DNA of 64,000 bases from Ruania alkalisoli (GTDB lineage: Bacteria > Actinomycetota > Actinomycetes > Actinomycetales > Beutenbergiaceae). Positions 53,796 through 62,179 of the stretch are shown in pieces. The notes under the pieces were generated by a model. The model made no database searches. It was not told the DNA's origin and was given only the letters and a program-made list of their open reading frames with translations. Where the stretch lies: the NCBI RefSeq assembly GCF_014960965.1, contig NZ_CP063169.1, positions 2,637,581 to 2,701,580 on the forward strand, written 5' to 3'. Position 1 is the stretch's first letter. Each line of letters starts with the position of its first letter. The translations under genes and the position numbers were made by a program.

Positions 53796-54977
53796 TCAGC
53801 GTTCGGCGTGAGAGGGAGATACGGGCAGGCCGTCGCCCGAGCGCAGCAGCAGCGCCCGAGTCGCCTCGGCCACCCACCGCGCAGCATCGCCTCCCTGCGC
53901 CAGCTCGCTGCTCCCGGCTGCCTCGGTAGCCGACGCCGCCGCCACGATGCCGGCATCGGCCAGCGCCGACCGATCCACCGCGACCCGGCCCGCGACGGCG
54001 AGCACCGGCACACCCGCCGCGCTCGCGCGGCGGGCCAGGGCGATCGGGGCCTTGCCCTGCAGCGACTGTTCATCCAGGCTCCCCTCCCCCACGATCACCA
54101 GATCCGCCCAGCGCAACTGGTCAGCGAGCCCGGTCAGTCCGGCGACGACCTCGAGCCCACTCTGGAAATGCGCCCCGACGGCGGCATGCAGCCCCGCAGC
54201 CGACCCACCGGCCGCTCCACCCCAGTCAAGCGCGGCGGCATCTCGCCCCGTGGCCTCCTCAAGGCACCGCGCCCACACCACCAGACCCGCCTCCAGCCGT
54301 GCCACGTCCTCGGGCCCGGCCCCCTTCTGCGGGCCGAACACAGCCGCTGCCCCGGCCCGCCCGAGCAACGGGCTGCGCACGTCGGCGGCGAGCGTCACCG
54401 GCACGGCGCGCAGACGTGGGTCAAGCCCGGCCAGGTCCACCCGGGCCAACGCGGTCAGGTGACCTCCGCCGTCGTGAATCTCCCGGCCATCAGCATCGAG
54501 TAGCCGCGCCCCGAGGGCGGCCAGCAACCCGGCGCCACCGTCGGTGCAGGCGGACCCGCCGAGCCCGACGACGATCGACTCCGCACCGGCATCCAGCGCC
54601 GCGACCATCAGTTCACCGGTCCCGCGACTCGTCGCCCCCAGGGCGGTGGCCGGGTCAGGATTCACCAGCTGCAGCCCACTGGCGGCCGCGAGCTCGAGCA
54701 CGGCCGTGCCCTCGTCCATCGCCCACCGTGCGTGGACCGAGCCACCGAGCGGCCCGGTGACCGTGGCGGTGCGCGCGTGGGCCCCCGCACTCAGGGCGGC
54801 ATCGACCGTGCCCTCCCCGCCGTCGGCGATGACGAGCTCTCGTACCTGCGCGTGCGGGAGAGCGCCACGGACGCCGTCGGCGATGGCCCGGGCCGCCTGC
54901 GGGCCGGTCAGCGTGCCCTTGAACTTGTCCGGGGCCACCAACACACGCTGCGGCCAGGCGCCGGCGTCAGTAGCCAT
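53796..54977 (-). CDS. Glycerate kinase, GlxK/GarK type
   Basis: A 393-residue type I glycerate kinase. VLVAPDKFKGTLTGPQAARA opens it and IADGGEGTVDA, GLGGSACTDGGAG and VIVGEGSLDEQSLQGKAP are the family blocks. It phosphorylates D-glycerate to 2-phosphoglycerate (some members 3-phosphoglycerate). It is last in the operon, overlapping the dehydrogenase by 11 bases, and closes the route from tartronate semialdehyde to glycolysis. Confidence 0.93.
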   Translation of the reverse strand: MATDAGAWPQRVLVAPDKFKGTLTGPQAARAIADGVRGALPHAQVRELVIADGGEGTVDAALSAGAHARTATVTGPLGGSVHARWAMDEGTAVLELAAASGLQLVNPDPATALGATSRGTGELMVAALDAGAESIVVGLGGSACTDGGAGLLAALGARLLDADGREIHDGGGHLTALARVDLAGLDPRLRAVPVTLAADVRSPLLGRAGAAAVFGPQKGAGPEDVARLEAGLVVWARCLEEATGRDAAALDWGGAAGGSAAGLHAAVGAHFQSGLEVVAGLTGLADQLRWADLVIVGEGSLDEQSLQGKAPIALARRASAAGVPVLAVAGRVAVDRSALADAGIVAAASATEAAGSSELAQGGDAARWVAEATRALLLRSGDGLPVSPSHAER

Positions 54978-55965
54978 GGGCCCGGTCGACGACGTTGCGC
55001 AGCTCCTCGCCGCGAGCCCAGCGGGCGACGTTGTCGAGCATGATCTCGGTGCCGCGCCGGGCGGTCGCAGCGGTGGTGGCGCCGTTGTGCGGGGTGACGA
55101 TGACGTTCTCCAGGTCCCACAGCGGGCTCGAGGCGGGCAGCGGCTCCGTGGCGTGCGCGTCCAGGCCCGCTCCGGCGATCGTGCCCGTCCGCAACGCCTC
55201 GATCAGCGGTTCCTCGCTGACGATCCCGCCGCGCGAGATCACGGTCAGGAACGCCGTCTGCTTCATCAGCGCCAGCTCGTCGGTGCCGATCAAGTCCTGC
55301 GTCTGCGGGGTCCACGGCGCGGTCACCACCACGTGATCGCTGGTGGCGAGAACCTGCTCCAGTCCTGCCCGGCCGCGGAAGACTCGCACCCCGGCGTCAT
55401 CGACCTCCTCGGCCTCGCTTGCACCACGGCGCAGCGCCTGCACACTCATGTGGCACGCCTGTGCCTTGGCCGCCAGGTCACGGCCACTGTTGCCGTAGCC
55501 GATGATGCCGAGGGTCGATCCGGCGAGTTCACCGTGGGTGAAGCGGTCCCACACGCGGCGCTGCTGCGCGGCGAACCATCGCGGCGCCTCCCGGCTGAGC
55601 ATCAACATCAGCATCAGGGCGTGCTCGGCGAGCGGGATCGCCCCATTGCCCACCGCCGAGGTCAGCACCACATGCTCCGGCGGGGTGCCGGCGCTGAGCC
55701 ACCCGTCCACTCCCGCGGCCCCGCTGTGCACCCAGCGAAGTGCCGGCAGGCCCGAGAGATCATCCGCGGGCCCGGCCCCGAGCACCGCGCAGACCTGTCC
55801 TGGGTCGGCGCCGGCGGCGCGCACCGACTCCGGGGCCAGGGACTCGACGCGGTACACCGCGCACCCAGCGGCCGCCGCCTGCACCTGCGCCATGTCGATG
55901 CCGGAGGTGGCCGTGACCAGCAGTGCGCCGCTCGCATCAGGCCCGCCCCCGTCGGGCCCAGTCAC
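54967..55965 (-). CDS. D-isomer-specific 2-hydroxyacid dehydrogenase
   Basis: A 332-residue NAD(P)-dependent dehydrogenase. GIIGYGNSGRDLA is the nucleotide loop (near 153-165), VISRGGIVSEEPLIEAL holds the substrate arginine, and VTPHNGAT the catalytic His. It probably reduces hydroxypyruvate or glyoxylate. GTG 55965 is the start, overlapping the permease stop as GTGA. It lies between the transporter and glycerate kinase. Confidence 0.88.
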   Translation of the reverse strand: MTGPDGGGPDASGALLVTATSGIDMAQVQAAAAGCAVYRVESLAPESVRAAGADPGQVCAVLGAGPADDLSGLPALRWVHSGAAGVDGWLSAGTPPEHVVLTSAVGNGAIPLAEHALMLMLMLSREAPRWFAAQQRRVWDRFTHGELAGSTLGIIGYGNSGRDLAAKAQACHMSVQALRRGASEAEEVDDAGVRVFRGRAGLEQVLATSDHVVVTAPWTPQTQDLIGTDELALMKQTAFLTVISRGGIVSEEPLIEALRTGTIAGAGLDAHATEPLPASSPLWDLENVIVTPHNGATTAATARRGTEIMLDNVARWARGEELRNVVDRAHGY

Positions 55966-56876
55966 TTCAGGCCCGTGGTCGCGATCCCGCGGATCAGGTA
56001 CTTCTGCGCGAAGGCGAAGAAGCACAGGATCGGCACCAAGGAGAGCAACGACATCGCCATCAGCGTGCCCACTCCCTGGTTCGACTGGGAGTCCACGAGG
56101 GCGTTCAGCGCGATCGGCACCGTGTACACCGAGGTATCGGTGAGGTAGATCAACTGGCCGAAGAAGTCGTTCCAGGTCCAGATGAAGGTGAAGATCGTGG
56201 TGGTGATCAGCGCGGGCTTCATCAGCGGCAGGATGATGTACCAGAAGGTCCGGAACGGTCCGGCCCCGTCCACGAACGCGGCCTGATCGAGCTCACGCGG
56301 GATGCCGCGGATGAACTGCACCATCAAGAAGATGAAGAAGGCATCGGTGGCCAGGAACTTCGGCAGCACCAGCGGGATGAACGTGTTCACCAGGTCCAGC
56401 TCGGAGAAGATGATGTACTGCGGGATCATCGTCGCGTGCATGGGCAGCATCACCGAGGCCAGCACGATCCCGAAGTAGACCTTGCGCGCCCGGAAGTTCA
56501 ACCGCGCCAGGGCGTAGGCCGTCAGTGAGCACGAGACCAGGTTGCCGATGATCGCGCTGCCGGCCACCACGAACGAGTTGCCGAAGAACACCAGGAACGA
56601 GAGGTTCCCGACGTACCAGCCGTTGCGGAAGTTCTCCAGGGTGAGTTCGGTGGGGATCAGGCTCGGGTCGGTCAGCACGAGGTACCCGGGCTTGAAGGCG
56701 CTCACCGCCATCCAGGCCAGCGGGTAGAGCATGAAGAGCCCGAACAGGATGAGACCGCCGTGCCGCAGCACGCTGTTGCGCCGACGGACCCGGCGCACGG
56801 AGGGAAGCACGGTCCGCTCCGGTGGATCGCCGGGTGCGCTCGCAGAGCGTCGCGAGTCGAGTGTGGGAGCAGTCAT
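55962..56876 (-). CDS. Carbohydrate ABC transporter permease, MalG type
   Basis: A 304-residue permease with a basic N-terminus, six helices and the EAA loop ELDQAAFVDGAGPFRTFWYI. ATG 56876 lies one base after the previous stop; the 3' end overlaps the dehydrogenase start. Confidence 0.92.
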   Translation of the reverse strand: MTAPTLDSRRSASAPGDPPERTVLPSVRRVRRRNSVLRHGGLILFGLFMLYPLAWMAVSAFKPGYLVLTDPSLIPTELTLENFRNGWYVGNLSFLVFFGNSFVVAGSAIIGNLVSCSLTAYALARLNFRARKVYFGIVLASVMLPMHATMIPQYIIFSELDLVNTFIPLVLPKFLATDAFFIFLMVQFIRGIPRELDQAAFVDGAGPFRTFWYIILPLMKPALITTTIFTFIWTWNDFFGQLIYLTDTSVYTVPIALNALVDSQSNQGVGTLMAMSLLSLVPILCFFAFAQKYLIRGIATTGLK

Positions 56877-56877
56877 G

Positions 56878-57810
56878 TCAGTCTCCGTAGAAGACCCAGC
56901 GCTTCGACAGGGTGAAGTGCACGGCCGTGATGATCGCGATGACCACCATCAGCACCCACGCCAGAGCGGCGGCATACCCCATATCGAAGTTCACGAAGGC
57001 CTGCTGGTAGATGTAGAGCGTGTAGAAGAGCGTGGAATCCACCGGCCCACCGGTGCCACCGCTGATCACGTGCGCCTGCGTGAACGCCTGGAACGATCCG
57101 ATCGTCTGCAGAATGAGGTTGAAGAAGATGATCGGCGTCAGCAGCGGGATCGTGATCGAGGCGAACTGGCGCAGGATCGAGGCGCCGTCCACCCGGGAGG
57201 CCTCGTACAGTTCCTCCGGAATCTGGCGCAGTCCGGCCAGGAAGATCACCATCGGTGAGCCGAACGTCCACGCATTCAGCACGATCAGGGTGCCGAGCGC
57301 CGTGTCCGGGTTCTGCAGCCAGTTCTGCCCCTCGATCCCGACCAGGGCGAGTGCCTGGTTGATCAGCCCGTCGAAGCCGAAGATCTGCTTCCACAGCACG
57401 GCCACCGCCACGCTGGTTCCCAGCAGGGAGGGCAGATAGTAGGCGCTGCGGTAGATCGCCAAACCGCGTAGTCCCTTGTCCAGGATCAGCGCGAGCGCGA
57501 GGGCGAAGGCGAGCTGGAGCGGCACGGACACCAGCACATAGGTGACCGTGACTCCCGCCGCGCTCCAGAACCGGTCATCGCCCACCAACCGCTCGAAGTT
57601 CTCCGTGCCCACCCAGGTGGGGCTGGAGAGGATGTTGTAATCGGTGAAGGCCAGGTACAGCGAGGCGAACATCGGCAGCGCCGTCACCGCGACCAGCCCG
57701 ATCAACCACGGAGCCATGAACACATGCGCCGCGCCATCCTGCCGGGTTAGTTTGCCCGCCTTCGGCCGCCGGGTATCCGGCGGCCGAGCAGGGGTGAGAG
57801 TGTCAGCCAT
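56878..57810 (-). CDS. Carbohydrate ABC transporter permease, MalF type
   Basis: A 310-residue permease with six helices and the EAA loop ELYEASRVDGASILRQFASI. It starts four bases after the binding-protein gene and is one base before its partner. Confidence 0.92.
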   Translation of the reverse strand: MADTLTPARPPDTRRPKAGKLTRQDGAAHVFMAPWLIGLVAVTALPMFASLYLAFTDYNILSSPTWVGTENFERLVGDDRFWSAAGVTVTYVLVSVPLQLAFALALALILDKGLRGLAIYRSAYYLPSLLGTSVAVAVLWKQIFGFDGLINQALALVGIEGQNWLQNPDTALGTLIVLNAWTFGSPMVIFLAGLRQIPEELYEASRVDGASILRQFASITIPLLTPIIFFNLILQTIGSFQAFTQAHVISGGTGGPVDSTLFYTLYIYQQAFVNFDMGYAAALAWVLMVVIAIITAVHFTLSKRWVFYGD

Positions 57811-57814
57811 CGGC

Positions 57815-59119
57815 TCAGTCCGCTGCCCGTTCGATGCCGCGGTTGATCTCGGCGATCAGGTCGGTTGCGCCCTGGGAGACACTGACGTCACCGAGGGTGA
57901 CCCGCTCGAGCATGCGCGTCATCTCCGTGCGCCAGGTGTTCGTGCCCGGAGGCGCCTCGTAGCGGGGCGTGCGCTCGATCTCCCGATCTGCCGTGACCAC
58001 GTCGAGCATCTGCAGCTCGTAGTCGCTGGCGAACTCGCGAACCTCTTCGGTCACCCGCGGGCTCACCGGGGCACCCATCGTCAGGCCCACGTATTCGTGG
58101 ATCTCCGAGTTCGAGGTGCAGAACGACACCACTTCACCAGCGAGCTCGGCCTGCTCATCGCTGACGCCCTGGTAAATGGCCATCCGCGGGAAGTAGAGGA
58201 ACTGGTGACCGTCCGGGGCATCGGCTGCCTCGGGCATGTGGTGCAGTGCGAACTCCTGGTCCGGGAAGGTGGTGGCATCGTCGACGATGTGGTTGGAGTT
58301 CCCCGTCCACATCAGGGTGCGGTTGCCGACGTCCTCCCAGCTGGGCTCGACGCCGTCCTGCTCACCGAGCTCGGGAGTCACCCCGTCCGCGCGCAGCTTC
58401 TCCCACCAGTCAACCCAGCTCGCCAGGCCGTCCTCGCTGAAGCCGATCTGCCCGTCCTCGGTCCACAGCTGCTCGCCGTGCTGGCGCAGCCAGGCCTCGA
58501 AGGTGAGGTCGTGCGAGGCGTTGTACGGCAATGCGAACCGGCCATCGGCGCTGTTGGCGGTGTAGTCACGAGCGAACTCGGCCAGCTCATCCCAAGTCCA
58601 GTTCGCCGGGATCGTGACGCCGTCCTCCTCGGCGAGGGTGACGTTGCTGCGCAGCACCGGCACGAAGATCCCGTGCGGCATCGTGTTCAACTCACCGGCG
58701 AGCTCGAAGTCGCGCAGATCCTGCTCGCTGAAGTCGGACAGGTCGAGGCTGGAGATGCCGCTGAGCGGCCGGTACAGGTCGTTCGCGTAGTAGCTCATCA
58801 CGGATGCCGAGGGGATCCAGAAGATGTCCGCCACGTTCCCGGCGGCCATCTGGGTGGTCATCCGCTCCTGGAATGCGTTGTACTCGGCGAACTCCGTCTC
58901 CAGGGTCACGTCCGAGTTGATCTCCATCATTCGATCGAACGCGTCCTGGTAGTTCTCCAGGCGCACGTTGTTGCCCCAGAAGGCATAGCGCACGGAGCCG
59001 GAGGCGTCATCGCCGCCGCCACCTCCCCCGCCGCCAACGCCGCTGCAGCCGGCAAGGGTTCCGGCCCCGGCCATGCTTGCCGCGGCGATCAGAAGAGTGC
59101 GTCGATTGAGGTCTCGCAT
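57815..59119 (-). CDS. Extracellular sugar-binding lipoprotein (SBP family 1)
   Basis: A 434-residue solute-binding protein. The signal peptide from ATG 59119 (RDLNRRTLLIAAASMAGAGT, twin-arginine-like) ends in LAGC, followed by a long Gly linker (eight Gly in a row). The mature domain is typical of the family. It follows GHL6-like glycosidases, so its ligand is probably an oligosaccharide that those enzymes process. Confidence 0.92.
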   Translation of the reverse strand: MRDLNRRTLLIAAASMAGAGTLAGCSGVGGGGGGGGDDASGSVRYAFWGNNVRLENYQDAFDRMMEINSDVTLETEFAEYNAFQERMTTQMAAGNVADIFWIPSASVMSYYANDLYRPLSGISSLDLSDFSEQDLRDFELAGELNTMPHGIFVPVLRSNVTLAEEDGVTIPANWTWDELAEFARDYTANSADGRFALPYNASHDLTFEAWLRQHGEQLWTEDGQIGFSEDGLASWVDWWEKLRADGVTPELGEQDGVEPSWEDVGNRTLMWTGNSNHIVDDATTFPDQEFALHHMPEAADAPDGHQFLYFPRMAIYQGVSDEQAELAGEVVSFCTSNSEIHEYVGLTMGAPVSPRVTEEVREFASDYELQMLDVVTADREIERTPRYEAPPGTNTWRTEMTRMLERVTLGDVSVSQGATDLIAEINRGIERAAD

Positions 59120-59214
59120 CGTGGTGCTCCCGTCGTTGGAAGAAAGGTGGGCTTCATCGGCCGTCATCACTCTGGCGCCAGCCAGATTGTATGTCAATAG
59201 TACACGTATAGTTG
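59120..59214 (-). promoter_or_regulatory. AT-rich promoter region of the glycan ABC operon
   Basis: On the minus strand CTATACGTGTACTATTG and TTGACATACAAT give candidate -35/-10 boxes, and ATTG-N5-CAAT forms a short dyad. Base composition drops sharply here. A start between the GHL6 gene and the binding-protein gene is likely, but no single promoter can be fixed. Confidence 0.4.
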
Positions 59215-61197
59215 TTATGCGCCTGTGAGGTTCAGGACGTCGAACGCCCCGATCTGCGGGGTGTGGATCACCACCTCCTCGCCCTCACGTGTCCAGTTCA
59301 GGTCCACTCCGGCCACCAGAGCGCGCGCCCTGGTGGGGTCGCGCTCGAGCCGGAGGCGCACCGTGCCGGGAGCGATCGGCAGCGGCTGGACGAACCGCTG
59401 CGAGGCGTCACCGGAGCGGTTCAGCAGGTGGATCACCGGGCCGGCCGAACTTCGCCCGGGCACGATCTGCACCTGCTCGGGTAGTTCGGTCCCGACGGCG
59501 AGCCCGCCCTCCGCGCGGGTCAGCTCCAGCACCGTGGCCACCCAGGCGTCGCGCACGCGGGACAGCCCGACCTCGCGATAGACCAGGCCCGGGCGCCACG
59601 GCAGCACCACCAGCCGCCCGGGGCCCACATCGGCACTGACCCAGCCGGGATGACCCGTGCGGTCGTGCCCGTAGCACTTCTCCGGCGGGCCATACAACGC
59701 CCGGCCCCAGGCGTGCCAACCCGAGTGCGCCTGCGGCCCGGGCTCGAGCATGGCGAAGCCGCCGACGACGGGCGTCAGGTCTCCCTCGTTCTCGCCCACG
59801 GGTAGGTGCAGCGAGCGCACCGACTCCTCGGTGGCGAACACCGCCTTCTGCGTGGCCACATCACCTGCGAGTTGCAGGGCGCCCTCGGACCAGCCCGAAT
59901 CCCCGGTCAGCGCCACGGTGCCACCGGCGGCCAGTACGCCCTCCAGGGCGGAGACCTCCTCGGGGCGCAACGCTCCGCCGTCGGGAATCACCACGAGGTC
60001 ATACCTGTCGGCGGCCACCTGATCCAAGCGGTCCTGCCGGAGCACGTCAAAGGGCACGTGGCGTTCGACGAGGCTGAGATAGCACCCCTGGAACTCCGAC
60101 GTGCGGCGCTCGATCTCCTCGGTCGCGGACGTGCGCACCAGGGCCACTCTCGCCGTGGAGGTCAGGCCGGCGTAGACGTCGGCATGGTCGCGATGGAACC
60201 GCGTGATCTGCCGGCCCACGTCCAGGGCCTCGAAGGGGCTGTCGGCCGGGCCACCCATGATGTAGGTGGAGGGCTGGGCACCGTGGGCGATGGCCTGCAG
60301 CAGGTACTGGCCAAAATGGTGCGGATCCTCCCCCGCCCATCGGTAGGGCATGTCCACGAAGCTGACGGCGTTGACGAACACCGGCTGGGCCGGGTCCCCC
60401 GACCGCGCCACACTGACCGCCTCGGCGGTGGCGTGGTGCCACAACGGGCGTCCGACGGCGTTGTTCGCCTCGTGGAAGGTGATGTCGGCCCGGTCACCGA
60501 GGATCAGGCCTGCCTCGGGGGCGAGGGCGCGCACATGCGCCCGCATCTTGGCAGTCAGGTCATCGAGCACGCCGGCGGCGAAGCGCTGCCAGGTGCGATA
60601 GCCGGGTGAGTCGGGGTCGCGGGGGTGCTCGGTGCCGGGTGCGAATGCACGAAACCCGGCCAGGCAGGGTTCGCAGTGGCACACGCCCCAGTAACGGCGG
60701 CTGTAGTCGCGCTCGTTGAAGGACATCCAGTTGAAGAAGAAGCCGGCCAGGTCGTAGCGGGCGAGCACCTCGCTGATCACATCGAAGGATTTGCTCTGGT
60801 AGTACTCACCACTCGGGCAGACGCTGCGGTAGCCGTTGTAGATCTGTGGCTCGCCGTCGGGACTGACGAAGCACCACTGCGGGTTCGCCTCGGCCCGGCG
60901 GGCGTCGATCTTGGAGAAGTCCATCCGGCCGAGCAGCCGGATACCGCGTGCCCGTGCCGCCGCCACGGCATCCTCGATCAGGTCGCCGGAGTCGCGTTCG
61001 ACCAGGGCGGGGTTGACGCTCTGGCAGTCCAGTTCGCTCGGGTAGTTGGCGATGATTCCGCCGACGCTGAGCAGCCAGGTGTCGGCGCCGTAGTCCTCGA
61101 TGGCATCGAGTGTGGCCTCGACGTCCAGCCCGGCGTCGATCTCACGCAGGTTCGTCTGGAAGGTGCGGAACGGCGTGTGCCACCAGGGCTCTCTCAC
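59215..61197 (-). CDS. GHL6-like glycoside hydrolase
   Basis: A 660-residue protein of the hypothetical glycosyl hydrolase 6 type (GHL6, PF14871-like), a TIM barrel with a beta-galactosidase-trimerisation-like domain behind it. Features are the opening WWHTPFRTFQTNLREIDAGL, RMDFSKIDARRAEANPQWCF, and the barrel end GFFFNWMSFNE with a candidate acid residue. There is no signal peptide, so it acts after uptake. GTG 61197 overlaps the reductase stop as GTGA. A paralogue lies at 62180-64000. Confidence 0.75.
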   Translation of the reverse strand: MREPWWHTPFRTFQTNLREIDAGLDVEATLDAIEDYGADTWLLSVGGIIANYPSELDCQSVNPALVERDSGDLIEDAVAAARARGIRLLGRMDFSKIDARRAEANPQWCFVSPDGEPQIYNGYRSVCPSGEYYQSKSFDVISEVLARYDLAGFFFNWMSFNERDYSRRYWGVCHCEPCLAGFRAFAPGTEHPRDPDSPGYRTWQRFAAGVLDDLTAKMRAHVRALAPEAGLILGDRADITFHEANNAVGRPLWHHATAEAVSVARSGDPAQPVFVNAVSFVDMPYRWAGEDPHHFGQYLLQAIAHGAQPSTYIMGGPADSPFEALDVGRQITRFHRDHADVYAGLTSTARVALVRTSATEEIERRTSEFQGCYLSLVERHVPFDVLRQDRLDQVAADRYDLVVIPDGGALRPEEVSALEGVLAAGGTVALTGDSGWSEGALQLAGDVATQKAVFATEESVRSLHLPVGENEGDLTPVVGGFAMLEPGPQAHSGWHAWGRALYGPPEKCYGHDRTGHPGWVSADVGPGRLVVLPWRPGLVYREVGLSRVRDAWVATVLELTRAEGGLAVGTELPEQVQIVPGRSSAGPVIHLLNRSGDASQRFVQPLPIAPGTVRLRLERDPTRARALVAGVDLNWTREGEEVVIHTPQIGAFDVLNLTGA

Positions 61198-62063
61198 GAG
61201 GTGGGCTCCTCGGTGAGCAGGCGGAACAGCGCGGAGTGGTCCAGCTCGGCCCAGTCGCGGGCGATCGCGGCGTCCATCTGCGCGGCGACGGCCTGCACGC
61301 CGGGCACCGGGGTGCCGTGGTGCTCGGCGGCCGCGAGCGCCAGGCCTAGGTCCTTGCGGTGCAGCCGCATCCGGAACCCCGGGTCGAAGGTGCGCTCCAC
61401 CATCCGCTTGCCGTGCATCTCCAGGATGCGCGAGGAGGCAAATCCGCCCGAGAGCGCCTCACGTACGGCGGCGGGGTCGATCCCGGAGGCCTCGGCCACG
61501 GCCAGGCCCTCGGCGACGGCTTCGATCGTGAGGCCGACGATGATCTGGTTGACCACCTTGGTGGCCTGACCGGAACCGGCGGGCCCGAGGTGGGTGATCG
61601 TCTTTCCCATCACCTCCAGCAGCGGCATCGCCCGCTCGACGGCCTCATCGGTACCGCCGACGAAGATGGTCAGGGAGCCGTCGCGGGCGCCCACCTCTCC
61701 ACCGGAGACGGGGGCGTCGACGTACACGCCGCCCGCGGCCTCGACCTGCTCGGCGAGGGTGCGCGTGGTCACCGGGGAGATCGAGCTCATGTCGATCACC
61801 AGGGTGCCGGGCGCCAGGCCGGCGAGGACGCCGTCGTCGGCGGTGAGGACGTGCTCGACGTCGGGGGTGTCGGGGAGCATCAGGATCACCACCTCCGCGG
61901 CGCGGGCGACGTCGGCGGCCGAGCTGGCCGGGGTGGCGCCGGCCTTCACGAGCACCTGGGAGCGCTCCTTGACGCGGTGCACGGTGAGCGAGTGGCCGGC
62001 GTTGATGAGGTTGAGCGCCATGGGCACGCCCATGACTCCGAGTCCGATGAATCCGATTCGCAC
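61194..62063 (-). CDS. Tartronate-semialdehyde / 3-hydroxyisobutyrate dehydrogenase-type reductase
   Basis: A 289-residue enzyme of the GarR/GlxR family. IGFIGLGVMGVPMALNL binds NAD(P), VYVDAPVSGG is the substrate motif, and GSGQATKVVNQ holds the catalytic Lys. GTG 62063 follows a perfect AAGGAGG. It most likely reduces tartronate semialdehyde to D-glycerate, which the glycerate kinase of the same cluster would phosphorylate. Related 3-hydroxyisobutyrate dehydrogenases share these motifs. Confidence 0.9.
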   Translation of the reverse strand: MRIGFIGLGVMGVPMALNLINAGHSLTVHRVKERSQVLVKAGATPASSAADVARAAEVVILMLPDTPDVEHVLTADDGVLAGLAPGTLVIDMSSISPVTTRTLAEQVEAAGGVYVDAPVSGGEVGARDGSLTIFVGGTDEAVERAMPLLEVMGKTITHLGPAGSGQATKVVNQIIVGLTIEAVAEGLAVAEASGIDPAAVREALSGGFASSRILEMHGKRMVERTFDPGFRMRLHRKDLGLALAAAEHHGTPVPGVQAVAAQMDAAIARDWAELDHSALFRLLTEEPTS

Positions 62064-62116
62064 GAGATCCTCCTTTCGCGTGGACAGGGTCCGCGCAGTT
62101 GTGGTCGTGTGGTCGT

Positions 62117-62131
62117 GCCCCGGTCCGGGGC
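62117..62131 (-). other. GC dyad between GHL6 paralogue and reductase
   Basis: GCCCCGG-T-CCGGGGC is a perfect 7-bp dyad in the 116-base gap. It may be an attenuator or an operator; no T-run follows. Confidence 0.3.
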
Positions 62132-62179
62132 CTACGGTTCGCACAGCACGGGCCGAAGGCGCACCGGCGGCCCGGCCTG